DNA from: Catenulispora sp.
Lineage (GTDB): Bacteria; Actinomycetota; Actinomycetes; Streptomycetales; Catenulisporaceae
Length of the DNA stretch: 34,376 nucleotides
Direction of reading: 5' to 3'
NCBI GenBank assembly: GCA_013361685.1
Contig: JABFXP010000242.1
Span: forward strand, 1-34,376
The notes under the pieces were generated by a model. The model was not told the DNA's origin, did not search any database, and saw only the letters and a program-made list of their open reading frames with translations. Every line of letters starts with the position of its first letter. The stretch's first letter is position 1. This document shows positions 21,817 through 30,336 of this stretch, piece after piece. The position numbers and the translations under genes are program-made.

Positions 21817-24633
21817 ATGCGGACCAGCCACGAGATCTACCACCGGGTGCGGTGGGACCCGCGTTTCGACGCCGCGCGGTTCGTGCTCGGCGTGGAGCAG
21901 CGGGGGCGGGAGCCGAAGCGGGTGCCGCTGCCGTCGTTCGATCCGCACGGCGAGATCCCCTGGCATCGGGTGCTGTTCTTCGAGGCGGACGGGGAAGTGC
22001 TGTGGGATCGGGCTTCGGGGCTCGACACGCTGGACACGTCCGGGGCCGGGCTGGCGCGGCGGACGCGGCTGCTGGCGTCGCCGTTCTTCGAGGCGCGGAC
22101 ACCGCATGTGTTCGCTGAGGGGCGGTGGCAGCCGGTCTCCGCGGCCGGAGCCCCGGCCGGTGGGCCGCAGGGGTCTGGTTCCGCCGGCGCGATCAGGGTT
22201 CTGACCTGGAACACGTTGTGGGACCGCTATGACCGTGACCTGATCGACACCGCGCGGCGGCGTCCGATGCTGCTGGCGGCGTTGGCCGCCGCGGACGTGG
22301 ACGTGATCGCGTTGCAGGAGGTCGAGCCGGCGCTGCTGAAGATGCTGCTGGCCGAGCCGTGGGTGCGGCGGGAGTGGACGGTCGGCGGGGACCCCCGGTC
22401 GTCCGACGTCGCGGACAGCGGACTGCTGCTGCTCAGCCGCCTGCCGGTGGCCGAGGCCGGGTGGCACGCGCTGGGCCGGTTCAAGGCGGTCACGGCGGTG
22501 GTGGTGGAGACGGCGACCGGTCCGGTGGTGGTCGCCGACACCCACTTGAGCAGCGACCATTCGACCGACGGCGCGAAGCTCCGGACCGAGCAGCTGACAC
22601 AGCTCGCGGACGGGCTGGGCGCGGAGGCCGTGACCGTCCCCGTCGTGCTGGTCGGCGACTTCAACGACGACAGCGACGCTCCGTCGGCGCGGCTCGGACT
22701 GACGGACGCCTGGACGCGGGTGCACGGGGACGGGGACCGGACGCCGACGTTCGATCCGACGGTGAACCCGCTGGCCGCGGTGTCGTCGCTGAGCGGGGAG
22801 GCCAAGCGGCTGGATCGGGTGCTGGTGCGCGGCTGGCAGGCGACGGATGCGCGGCTGGTGGGTGCGGTGCCGGACGGCGAGGGGTTGTTCGTCTCCGATC
22901 ATTACGGCGTGTCGGCTGTTGTGGAGCCGGTCGCGGGTGCTGTCGCGTCCCCTTCGCTCTCTGCTCCCCCTGCTTCCTCTTTTTATGGCGCGTTGTCGCT
23001 CGATGCGCGGCCGACTGCGCGCACTGCGCTGGCGTGGATTCCGCCGCAGGACGTCTGGGGTGACATCCAGGAAGTCCGGCGGCGGCTGGATCCGCAGGTG
23101 CTGCGGTGGCCGCCGCATGTCAACGTCCTGTTCGGCTTCGTCCGTGAATCGGAGTTCGCCGCCGCTGTTCCGCTGGTCAGGAAGGACACGGCCGGCGTTC
23201 CGGCGTTCGAGGTGCGCCTTCACGAGGTGAGGCACTTCACGCATCGGGAGGATTCCACGCTGTGGCTGGACCCGGAGGGTGAGGGTTGGCAGGCGCTGTA
23301 CGCCGCGCTGGTCGAGCGGTTCCCCACCTGCCGGAACCGTGACGAGTTCACGCCGCACCTGACGCTGGGCAAGGTCGCCGATCCGGCGCGCACGCCGGTG
23401 AAGACGGCGCCGATCACGGCGGTCGTCGACCGGCTCGCGGTGTTGTCGCGGCGGGGCGACGAGCCGATGCGGGTGCGGGCGGTGGTGATGTTCCATCCGA
23501 CCGAGGTGCGCTGGCTGGATGAGGATGCTTCGGGCGAATCAGTGCTCGAGCACCTTTCGACGGAGTCGGTCGTGGCTGGGGCGGCTGGGGCGGCGGCTTC
23601 GCTGGACCGGCAAGCGGAGCAGTTGGTCGCGCAGATCTCTGCGGCGCTGCCCGAGGCCGCGCTGCACGTCGTCGGGTCGCGGCGGACCGGGACACACCTG
23701 CCGGGCGCCGACGTGGATCTTGTCGCGGTCTTGCCGGGTGCGCCGGACATCGACGCGTTGGAGTCGCGAGTCGCTGTCGCGGTGGGAGCAGTGGCCGGGA
23801 CGGAATGCCGGGTGCGGCAGATGGTCGGCGCGCGGGTACCCGGCCTGCGTCTCGTGGCGGGTCGGCTCAGCGCGGACCTGGTACTCGCGCCGGTAGGCGA
23901 CCTGCCGGTGGGTGAGGCGGTCGAGCGGCGGGCCGAACTCGGGGAGACGATCGCGGCCTCGCTGTCCGCGGTCTCCGACACCGATGCGGTCCTGGCGATG
24001 CGGCCGGGTCCGCATGTCCGCGTGGTCAAGGCGTGGGCGCGCGCCCGGGGCTTGGACGCGGCGCCGCTCGGAGGGCTGCCGGGGCTGGCGTGGACGCTGA
24101 TGGCGGCCCGGTGCCGGGACCTCACGGAGTTCTTCGAGACGTGGGCCGCACACGACTGGCATCAGCCGATCCCGACCCCCACCGCGCCGATCCGGGACCT
24201 CACGCAGCACCTGACACCGGCGATGCGCGACCTGGTGACCGAAGAACTCTACGACGCGTGGGAGACGTGCATCGCCACCCGTGACCCGCTCCCGGCGCTC
24301 CTGGCCCCGCCGCCGCTGCACCGCCGGCACCGGCGCTGGGCGGTGATCACGCTCAGCGCCGCCACGATCGACGAGCGCGACGTCCTGGAAGGGCGCGTCC
24401 GGGGCCGTACCCGGAGCCTGCTGACGGCGCTCGACGAAGCCGGCATCCCGGATGCGCACGCCTGGCCCCGGCCTTTCCACGCCACCGACAGCGAGCTGCG
24501 CTTCGCCGTCGGGCTGGGACGGACGCCGCCGACGCGGGAAGGGCTGGAGGCGATCGCCGGGCCATGGCTCAGGGGCCTCACCGGCGTGAACGTCGCTCTC
24601 GCCGACAACGGGGAAGTCCCGACGCTGCGTTGA
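21817..24633 (+). CDS. Multidomain RNA repair protein (MJ1316-EEP-2H-nucleotidyltransferase)
   Basis: This 938-residue protein has at least four modules. Residues 4-75 match the MJ1316 (DUF504) RNA cyclic-end recognition domain (YHRVRWDPRFD...IPWHRVLFFEADGEVLWDR). Residues 125-370 form an endonuclease/exonuclease/phosphatase domain with TWN (130-132), LQE (166-168), ADTHL, GDFN (280-283) and SDH (360-362). Residues 390-570 form a 2H phosphoesterase with HVN (434-436) and HLT (514-516). Residues 595-830 form a poly(A)-polymerase/OAS-like nucleotidyltransferase: GS (620-621), DVD (632-634) and a third Asp at about 687. A C-terminal part (835-938) resembles a PAP-type RNA-binding domain. Together these could recognise, open, trim and rebuild damaged RNA 3' ends. 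It is probably translated from the ligase-kinase mRNA, with GGAGG 11 bases before the ATG. The 370-390 linker has unusually pyrimidine-rich codons. Confidence 0.88.
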   Translation: MRTSHEIYHRVRWDPRFDAARFVLGVEQRGREPKRVPLPSFDPHGEIPWHRVLFFEADGEVLWDRASGLDTLDTSGAGLARRTRLLASPFFEARTPHVFAEGRWQPVSAAGAPAGGPQGSGSAGAIRVLTWNTLWDRYDRDLIDTARRRPMLLAALAAADVDVIALQEVEPALLKMLLAEPWVRREWTVGGDPRSSDVADSGLLLLSRLPVAEAGWHALGRFKAVTAVVVETATGPVVVADTHLSSDHSTDGAKLRTEQLTQLADGLGAEAVTVPVVLVGDFNDDSDAPSARLGLTDAWTRVHGDGDRTPTFDPTVNPLAAVSSLSGEAKRLDRVLVRGWQATDARLVGAVPDGEGLFVSDHYGVSAVVEPVAGAVASPSLSAPPASSFYGALSLDARPTARTALAWIPPQDVWGDIQEVRRRLDPQVLRWPPHVNVLFGFVRESEFAAAVPLVRKDTAGVPAFEVRLHEVRHFTHREDSTLWLDPEGEGWQALYAALVERFPTCRNRDEFTPHLTLGKVADPARTPVKTAPITAVVDRLAVLSRRGDEPMRVRAVVMFHPTEVRWLDEDASGESVLEHLSTESVVAGAAGAAASLDRQAEQLVAQISAALPEAALHVVGSRRTGTHLPGADVDLVAVLPGAPDIDALESRVAVAVGAVAGTECRVRQMVGARVPGLRLVAGRLSADLVLAPVGDLPVGEAVERRAELGETIAASLSAVSDTDAVLAMRPGPHVRVVKAWARARGLDAAPLGGLPGLAWTLMAARCRDLTEFFETWAAHDWHQPIPTPTAPIRDLTQHLTPAMRDLVTEELYDAWETCIATRDPLPALLAPPPLHRRHRRWAVITLSAATIDERDVLEGRVRGRTRSLLTALDEAGIPDAHAWPRPFHATDSELRFAVGLGRTPPTREGLEAIAGPWLRGLTGVNVALADNGEVPTLR

Positions 24634-24705
24634 GCGGATCGGCCTGACGGTGCGCTGCGCGGATCGGCCTGACGGTGCGCGGCGTGGACCGGCCCGACGG
24701 TGGCC
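24634..24705 (+). repeat. 25-base tandem repeat, about three copies
   Basis: Units begin at 24634, 24659 and 24684. The first two share GCGGATCGGCCTGACGGTGC and are nearly identical over 25 bases; the third is degenerate (GTGGACCGGCCCGACGGTGG). They fill most of the 119-base space between the convergent RNA-repair and PhzF genes. No hairpin with a U-run is seen. Confidence 0.8.
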
Positions 24706-24752
24706 TGTAGTGATCAGCGATCGTCGCAGGTCATCGGCTCGCGCCGAACCCG

Positions 24753-25460
24753 CTACGCCGCCCCGCCCGCCGTCACCGTCCGCACCCCGTCGCCCGCGAC
24801 CCGGCCGCCGATCTCGGCCCATCCGGCGGTCTGCGCGGGCCGCGCCCAGATCTCCGAGCCCCAGCCCTGCCGGATCACCACCGGCCGGCGCAGCGCGGCG
24901 ACCTGGCGCATGGCGGCGCTGCCGGTGGCCTCGTCCTCGTCGACGCCGCTGTCGGCGGCGAAGACGCGGGCGCGCATGAAGCCGCGGGCCTCGTCGGTCC
25001 AGGCCCAGAACTGGTGGCGGCGGTACTCCGGGCCGGGCGGGACGGGCAGCGTCTCCACCGCGGCCTCGTCCCGGAGTTGCACCAGGCCCCAGTCGGGGGT
25101 GTCGGCGACCCGGCCGCGGATCCAGGTGCGGCCGTCCTCGGTCCAGGTGGCGACCTCGGCCGCCTTGGCCGGGCGCAGCGTGGAGACCGCGCGGCCGGTC
25201 AGGCGGGACAGCAGCCAGGCGGTGCCGACCAGGGGGTGGCCGGCCAGGGGGAGCTCGGCGGCCGGGGTGAAGATGCGCAGCGCGGCCTTGTCGACGTCGT
25301 CGACGAAGACCACCTCGCTGAACCGCAGGTCCGAGGCCAGTTTGCTGCCTGTGGCGGCGTCCAGGTGCGCGGCATCGAGCACCACGCCCAGGTTGTTGCC
25401 GAACAGCCCCTGTTCGTCCGTGAACACCCGGACAATGTGGACGTCAGCCATCACGCTCAT
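24753..25460 (-). CDS. PhzF-family isomerase-like protein
   Basis: The 235-residue protein shows PhzF fold signatures: VFTDEQGLFGNNLGVVLDA at the start (usual form VF...GNPxAV), FSEVVFVDD with the probable catalytic Glu at 49, ELPLAGHPLVGTA, and EDEATGSAAM late in the chain. The fold resembles diaminopimelate epimerase and usually isomerises small metabolites. It is somewhat shorter than typical 260-300-residue members, but both half-domains are represented. No phenazine genes are nearby, so a phenazine role is unlikely. The start is ATG 25460 or an ATG three codons later; neither has a strong ribosome-binding site. It lies 101 bases downstream of lepA on the same strand. Confidence 0.88.
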   Translation of the reverse strand: MSVMADVHIVRVFTDEQGLFGNNLGVVLDAAHLDAATGSKLASDLRFSEVVFVDDVDKAALRIFTPAAELPLAGHPLVGTAWLLSRLTGRAVSTLRPAKAAEVATWTEDGRTWIRGRVADTPDWGLVQLRDEAAVETLPVPPGPEYRRHQFWAWTDEARGFMRARVFAADSGVDEDEATGSAAMRQVAALRRPVVIRQGWGSEIWARPAQTAGWAEIGGRVAGDGVRTVTAGGAA

Positions 25461-25561
25461 ATGCCCAGGTTACTGGCTGGCGCCCACCGTGCCCGACCGT
25501 CGCGTCCGGGGTTGTCTCCAGGGTGGTCCGTGGGGTCGACTCCGGGGTCGCCCCCGGGTCG

Positions 25562-27415
25562 CTACTTCTTCGCCTTGTCGCCGGTCTCGTTGGTCAGCGC
25601 GGCGATGAAGGCGTCCTGCGGCACTTCCACGCGGCCGACCATCTTCATCCGCTTCTTGCCTTCCTTCTGCTTCTCCAGCAGCTTGCGCTTCCGGGAGATG
25701 TCGCCGCCGTAGCACTTGGCCAGGACGTCCTTGCGCATGGCGCGGACCGACTCGCGAGCGATCACGCGGGAGCCGATCGCGGCCTGGATCGGGACCTCGA
25801 ACTGCTGGCGGGGGATCAGCTCGCGCAGCCGCTCGGTCATCCGGACGCCGTAGGCGTAGGCCTTGTCCTTGTGGACGATCGCGGAGAACGCGTCGACGGT
25901 CTCGCCGTGCAGCAGGATGTCGACCTTCACCAGGTCGGCCTGCTGCTCGCCGGTGGGCTCGTAGTCCAGGGAGGCGTAGCCGCGGGTCTTGGACTTCAGG
26001 GAGTCGAAGAAGTCGAAGACGATCTCGGCCAGCGGCAGGGTGTAGCGGATCTCGACGCGGTCCTCGGACAGGTAGTCCATGCCCAGCAGCGCGCCGCGGC
26101 GGCTCTGGCACAGCTCCATCACCGCGCCGACGAAGTCGTTCGGGGTCAGGATGGTGGCCCGCACCACCGGCTCGTGGATCGCCATCACCTTGCCGCCGGG
26201 CATCTCCGAGGGGTTGGTGACGATGTGCTCGCTGCCGTCCTCCATGGACACCCGGTACACCACCGACGGCGCGGTGGCGATCAGGTCCAGGTTGAACTCG
26301 CGGTCCAGCCGCTCCCGGATGATCTCCAGGTGCAGCAGGCCCAGGAAGCCGCAGCGGAAGCCGAAGCCCAGCGCCGCCGACGTCTCCGGCTCGTAGACCA
26401 GCGCGGCGTCGTTGAGCTGGAGCTTGTCCAGGGCCTCGCGCAGCTCGGGGTAGTCCGAGCCGTCGATCGGGTAGATGCCGGAGAACACCATCGGCTTGGG
26501 TTCCTTGTACCCGCCGAGGGATTCGGTGGCGCTCTTGTGCTGGGTGGTGACGGTGTCGCCGACCTTGGACTGCCGCACGTCCTTCACACCGGTGATCAGG
26601 TAGCCCACCTCGCCGGCGCCCAGGCCCTGCGAGGCCGTCGGCTCCGGGGAGATGACCCCGATCTCCAGCAGCTCGTGGGTGGCGCCGGTGGACATCATCG
26701 CGATGCGCTCGCGCTTGTTCAGGTGGCCGTCGACCACCCGGACGTAGGTGACCACGCCGCGGTAGGAGTCGTAGACCGAGTCGAAGATCATCGCGCGCGC
26801 CGGGCCGTTCGGGTCGCCGGCCGGGGCCGGGACCTTGTGCACCACCTCGTTGAGCACGTCCGGCACGCCGACGCCGGTCTTGGCCGAGACCCGCAGCACG
26901 TCGTCGGGCTCGCAGCCGATCAGCCGGGCCATCTCCTCGGCGTACTTCTCCGGCTGCGCGGCCGGCAGGTCGATCTTGTTCAGCACCGGGATGATCTGCA
27001 GGTCGTTCTCCATGGCCAGGTACAGGTTGGCCAGGGTCTGCGCCTCGATGCCCTGGGCGGCGTCGACCAGCAGGATGGTGCCCTCGCACGCCGCCAGCGA
27101 CCGCGAGACCTCGTAGGTGAAGTCCACGTGCCCGGGGGTGTCGATCATGTTCAGGATGTAGGTCTTGCCGTCATCGGCGCGCCAGGGCAGCCGGACCGCC
27201 TGGGACTTGATGGTGATCCCGCGCTCACGCTCGATGTCCATCCGGTCCAGGTACTGCGCGCGCATGGCACGTTCGTCGACCACACCGGTGAGCTGCAGCA
27301 TCCGGTCGGCCAGGGTCGACTTGCCGTGGTCGATGTGGGCGATGATGCAGAAGTTGCGGATCAGCGCCTGGTCGGTGTTCGACGGCTGGGGGATGTTCGG
27401 CGGGAGGGCGGGCAC
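25562..27415 (-). CDS. lepA: Elongation factor 4 (LepA), translational GTPase
   Basis: The 617-residue protein has the LepA domain order: GTPase G1 AHIDHGKST (26-34), the DTPGH G3 motif and NKIDLPAA G4. EF-G-like domains follow, then the LepA-specific C-terminal domain ending in [22 protein letters not shown]. LepA is a ribosome-associated GTPase affecting initiation and ribosome assembly. The start is GTG 27415 ([31 protein letters not shown]). lepA is divergent from rpsT with 263 bases between them, the normal actinobacterial arrangement. Confidence 0.98.
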   Translation of the reverse strand: MPALPPNIPQPSNTDQALIRNFCIIAHIDHGKSTLADRMLQLTGVVDERAMRAQYLDRMDIERERGITIKSQAVRLPWRADDGKTYILNMIDTPGHVDFTYEVSRSLAACEGTILLVDAAQGIEAQTLANLYLAMENDLQIIPVLNKIDLPAAQPEKYAEEMARLIGCEPDDVLRVSAKTGVGVPDVLNEVVHKVPAPAGDPNGPARAMIFDSVYDSYRGVVTYVRVVDGHLNKRERIAMMSTGATHELLEIGVISPEPTASQGLGAGEVGYLITGVKDVRQSKVGDTVTTQHKSATESLGGYKEPKPMVFSGIYPIDGSDYPELREALDKLQLNDAALVYEPETSAALGFGFRCGFLGLLHLEIIRERLDREFNLDLIATAPSVVYRVSMEDGSEHIVTNPSEMPGGKVMAIHEPVVRATILTPNDFVGAVMELCQSRRGALLGMDYLSEDRVEIRYTLPLAEIVFDFFDSLKSKTRGYASLDYEPTGEQQADLVKVDILLHGETVDAFSAIVHKDKAYAYGVRMTERLRELIPRQQFEVPIQAAIGSRVIARESVRAMRKDVLAKCYGGDISRKRKLLEKQKEGKKRMKMVGRVEVPQDAFIAALTNETGDKAKK

Positions 27416-27469
27416 TCGGGGTCCAGTCTGTCCGGGGAACGGCGTGCTTAGGGTCTACGGCCTGTGGCT

Positions 27470-27498
27470 CTATTAGCAGGGCGCACTACAGAGTTCAC
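27470..27498 (-). promoter_or_regulatory. Possible lepA promoter
   Basis: On the minus strand, TGCTAATAG gives an extended -10 (TAATAG at 27470-27475). GTGAAC (27493-27498) lies 17 bases upstream as a weak -35. It is positioned about 55 bases before the lepA GTG. Confidence 0.4.
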
Positions 27499-27577
27499 TA
27501 CACTGCCCTCTATCGTCCCATGACCCACAGGGTTCCGGAGAACGCTATATAGGGACGTCACAGGCTACGCGCCCGGT

Positions 27578-27607
27578 TTGGGTCCGCGCACGACCGCCTG
27601 TTACCCT
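27578..27607 (+). promoter_or_regulatory. Probable rpsT promoter
   Basis: TTGGGT (27578-27583) and TACCCT (27602-27607) are separated by 18 bases and resemble a primary-sigma promoter. Transcription would begin near 27614, about 65 bases upstream of the rpsT start. A TATATA at 27546-27551 may mark a second promoter. Confidence 0.5.
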
Positions 27608-27678
27608 GGTCCCTTGCGTGGCGCGTGCGTTGCCTCGCGCCCACCACCTTCTATCTCACCAAGCAGAGGCATCTTTCA

Positions 27679-27945
27679 GTGGCGAACATCAAGTCCCAGA
27701 TCAAGCGGATCAAGACCAACGAGAAGGCGCGCCTGCGCAACAAGGGCGTCAAGTCCTCGCTGAAGACCTCGATCCGCAAGACCCGCGAGGCCGTCGAGTC
27801 CGGCGACCTGGCGAAGGCGCAGGAGCTGGCCCAGGCCGCCTCCCGCCAGCTGGACAAGGCCGTCTCGAAGGGCGTCATCCACGCGAACCAGGCCGCGAAC
27901 AAGAAGTCCGCGCTGGCCAAGAGCGTGAACGCCCTGCAGGGCTGA
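27679..27945 (+). CDS. rpsT: 30S ribosomal protein S20
   Basis: The 88-residue, Lys/Arg/Ala-rich helical protein begins [18 protein letters not shown] and ends with [20 protein letters not shown], both diagnostic for bS20. It binds 16S rRNA early in 30S assembly. The start is the GTG at 27679, which gives exactly the family length; an upstream in-frame start at 27625 would add 18 residues not found in S20. GAGG is 12 bases upstream, a rather distant ribosome-binding site. An intrinsic terminator follows the gene. Confidence 0.98.
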   Translation: MANIKSQIKRIKTNEKARLRNKGVKSSLKTSIRKTREAVESGDLAKAQELAQAASRQLDKAVSKGVIHANQAANKKSALAKSVNALQG

Positions 27946-27984
27946 GTCTTTCATGCGGTCCCTCTCGCCGCGGTAGAGAACTTC

Positions 27985-28030
27985 CCGAACGGCGCGATTC
28001 CTTCCCCAGGAGTCGCGCCGTTCGGCTTTA
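27985..28030 (+). terminator. Intrinsic terminator of rpsT
   Basis: The perfect 13-base arms CCGAACGGCGCGA (27985-27997) and TCGCGCCGTTCGG (28013-28025) enclose a 15-base loop and are followed by CTTTA. The hairpin is 39 bases after the rpsT stop and separates rpsT from the kinase gene. Confidence 0.85.
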
Positions 28031-28111
28031 CCGCAGGCGAAGGCGCCTGAGCGCTAGGCTTTGCGCGCCGAACCGTTTTTTCAGGGGAATCACAGGGGTG
28101 GGGATTCATTC

Positions 28112-30154
28112 ATGGAGCCGCTGCGACCGAGCGATCCGCGGAGGATCAGCAGCTACGAGATCCTGAACCGGCTCGGCGCCGGCGGGATGGGGCAGGTCTA
28201 CCTGGGGCGTTCGCCGTCCGGCCGGCGGGTCGCGGTGAAGGTGATCCGCGGCGAGCTGACCAGCGACCCCACCTTCCGTGAGCGCTTCCGCCGCGAGGTC
28301 ACCTCGATGCGGCAGGTCTCGGGCTTCTTCACCGCGCCGGTGGTGGACGCCGACCCCGACGGCGACCCGCCCTGGCTGGCCACCGCCTACGTGCCCGGCC
28401 CCGCGCTGTCCGACGCGGTCAAGCAGCGCGGCCCGATGCCCCAGCAGGACGCCCTGGTGCTGGCCGCCGGGCTGGCCGAGGCGCTGATCGCGATCCACCG
28501 GGAGGGCCTGACCCACCGCGACCTGAAGCCGGCCAACGTGCTTCTGGCCGAGGACGGACCGCGGGTCATCGACTTCGGCCTGGCGGTCACCGCCCAGTCC
28601 TCCACGGTCACCCAGGCCGGGACGGTGGTCGGCACGCCGTCGTTCATGTCGCCGGAGCAGGTGTCCGGACAGCCGGTGGGGCCGTCCTCGGACGTGTGGT
28701 CGCTGGGGGCGGTGCTGCTGTGGGCGGCCACCGGGCGGCAGCCGTTCGGCGAGGGCGGCACCATGGAGATGATGTTCCGGGTGGTGAACGGCGAGCCGGA
28801 CCTCGCGGGGCTGTCCGGGACGCTGCTGCACCTGGTGCAGGCCTGTATGACCAAGGACCCGAAGGCGCGGCCGACGCCGGGACGGATCCTGGAGGTGCTG
28901 TCGGAGGGCGCCGGGGTCGAGGCGACGGCGGCGATGGGATGGATTCCGCCGCAAGCGGCGCCGACGATGCCGGGCCCGAGCGGAGCGGCTGGGGTTTCGG
29001 GAGTGTCGGGGGTGCCCCCGACGCCGACCGGACAGCCGTCGGTGGTGTCGCAGCCGACGCCGCCGCAGTCGATGCCCTCGGTGCCGGTGACGCCGGTGCC
29101 GCCGTCGGCCGGGGCCGGTGTCGCGGGCGGGAGCATAGCCGGGCAGGCCGGGCAGCCGGCGCAGTTCGAGCAGTCGATGCCGATGCCGGCGCAGAACCCG
29201 ACGACCCAGAACCCGACGACGCCGCACCACACGCCGCACACGCCGGCGCAGTCGATGCCTTCCATGCCGTCGGTGCCGTCGGCGTCCGCCGGGTCCGCGG
29301 CCTCGACGGGTTCCACGGCTTCCACGGAGCCGATCTGGCCGTCCGCGCCGTCGGGTCCGCCGTCGAACCCTTCGAACCCTTCGATGCAGGCGATGGCGCC
29401 GATGCACCCGTCGCAGACCGGCACCGCGATGTATCAGGGCTCCCCGCCCACGCAGGCCGCGCCGGTCGCCAACCCGTGGGCGGCACCGCCCTCGCCTCCG
29501 TACGGCGTCCCGGTCGGCCCCTTCACGCCGCCCAAGAAGAACCGCACCGGCCTGTTCGCGGCGATCGGCGGCGTGGTGGTCGTCGCCCTGGTCGGCGGCA
29601 GCATCGCCCTGTTCGCCGGCGGCGGCTCCGGCGGCTCGAGCGGCGGAACCAGCGGCGGCACCCTGGGCGGCACCGGCGGCATCGAGCAGCACCCCATCGC
29701 GGCCGACTTCGCGCTGTCCGGTCTGCTGACCGACGACGACGCGCTCCAGTACCTCCACGGCTCGCCGACCGCCGGCCCCCCGACCAGCGACGCCAACGAC
29801 GACCCCGCCACCTACGACCGCACCTGGGAGGGCCAGTCCGGCGCGGAACTGCGCATCCAGGCCGCGAGCTACAAGAGCGACGCCACCCAGGCGCTCTCCC
29901 ACTTCCGCGAGAACATCCAGACCCTCGCCACCGAGCCGCCGTTCGAGGACCAAGGCAAGCTCGGCAACTCGGACAAGACCGAGATCCAGATAGCCACCGA
30001 CGCCAGCAGCGGCCTGCAGCACTGCCGCATCGAGATCATCCGCGGCGGCCTGGACGTGACCATCCGCTTCACCGAGGGCGGCTCAGCGGACCAGGCCCGG
30101 ATCGACGTCGTGGCGATGGCGAAGACTGTCGCGGGGCGGTTGCCGTCGCGGTGA
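28112..30154 (+). CDS. Membrane-anchored Ser/Thr protein kinase
   Basis: The 680-residue protein has an N-terminal Hanks-type kinase domain (about 15-275): glycine loop GAGGMG (22-27), Lys 43 in AVKVI, HRDLKPANVL with catalytic Asp 137, DFG (154-156) and TPSFMSPEQ in the activation segment. All catalytic residues are present, so it should be active. A long Pro/Ser/Thr/Met-rich linker (about 290-470) leads to one transmembrane helix (about 479-503, after KKNRTG). A 175-residue extracytoplasmic part follows, with no PASTA repeats, so it is not PknB. Its outer part begins with a Gly/Ser-rich stretch and may be a sensor domain. The ATG at 28112 (MEPLRPSDPRRISSYEI) is typical of Streptomyces-type kinases; no strong ribosome-binding site is seen. 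Confidence 0.93.
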   Translation: MEPLRPSDPRRISSYEILNRLGAGGMGQVYLGRSPSGRRVAVKVIRGELTSDPTFRERFRREVTSMRQVSGFFTAPVVDADPDGDPPWLATAYVPGPALSDAVKQRGPMPQQDALVLAAGLAEALIAIHREGLTHRDLKPANVLLAEDGPRVIDFGLAVTAQSSTVTQAGTVVGTPSFMSPEQVSGQPVGPSSDVWSLGAVLLWAATGRQPFGEGGTMEMMFRVVNGEPDLAGLSGTLLHLVQACMTKDPKARPTPGRILEVLSEGAGVEATAAMGWIPPQAAPTMPGPSGAAGVSGVSGVPPTPTGQPSVVSQPTPPQSMPSVPVTPVPPSAGAGVAGGSIAGQAGQPAQFEQSMPMPAQNPTTQNPTTPHHTPHTPAQSMPSMPSVPSASAGSAASTGSTASTEPIWPSAPSGPPSNPSNPSMQAMAPMHPSQTGTAMYQGSPPTQAAPVANPWAAPPSPPYGVPVGPFTPPKKNRTGLFAAIGGVVVVALVGGSIALFAGGGSGGSSGGTSGGTLGGTGGIEQHPIAADFALSGLLTDDDALQYLHGSPTAGPPTSDANDDPATYDRTWEGQSGAELRIQAASYKSDATQALSHFRENIQTLATEPPFEDQGKLGNSDKTEIQIATDASSGLQHCRIEIIRGGLDVTIRFTEGGSADQARIDVVAMAKTVAGRLPSR

Positions 30155-30336
30155 GGTGGTCGGCGGCGGACGGGGGCCGCGCCGCGAGCCGGGAGCCGCT
30201 GGTGGTTCACGGCGGTCGCCGTCCCGCCTCGGCCGCCGCCCGAGCGCTACAGACGGCTAGTCGCATGGCTTGCCGTCGTACGGCTCGCTGAGCGCGCGCA
30301 CGAGTCAGATCGCGGCGCCTAGCTCATCCCGTCCGC

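Noticed and set aside
19657-23496. Very long open frame (1279 codons) on the minus strand, antisense to the GNAT and RNA-repair genes.
   Set aside because: It is a by-product of high GC content: the translation is Arg/His/Pro/Gln-rich with no domain, and the plus-strand frames carry clear enzyme motifs.
24753-25460. Phenazine biosynthesis cluster, suggested by the PhzF-like gene.
   Set aside because: No other phz-type gene lies nearby; PhzF-fold proteins are widespread and functionally diverse.
30155-30336. Possible small gene or terminator in the gap between the convergent kinase and holA genes.
   Set aside because: Only short, poorly supported frames and weak inverted repeats are present in these 182 bases.
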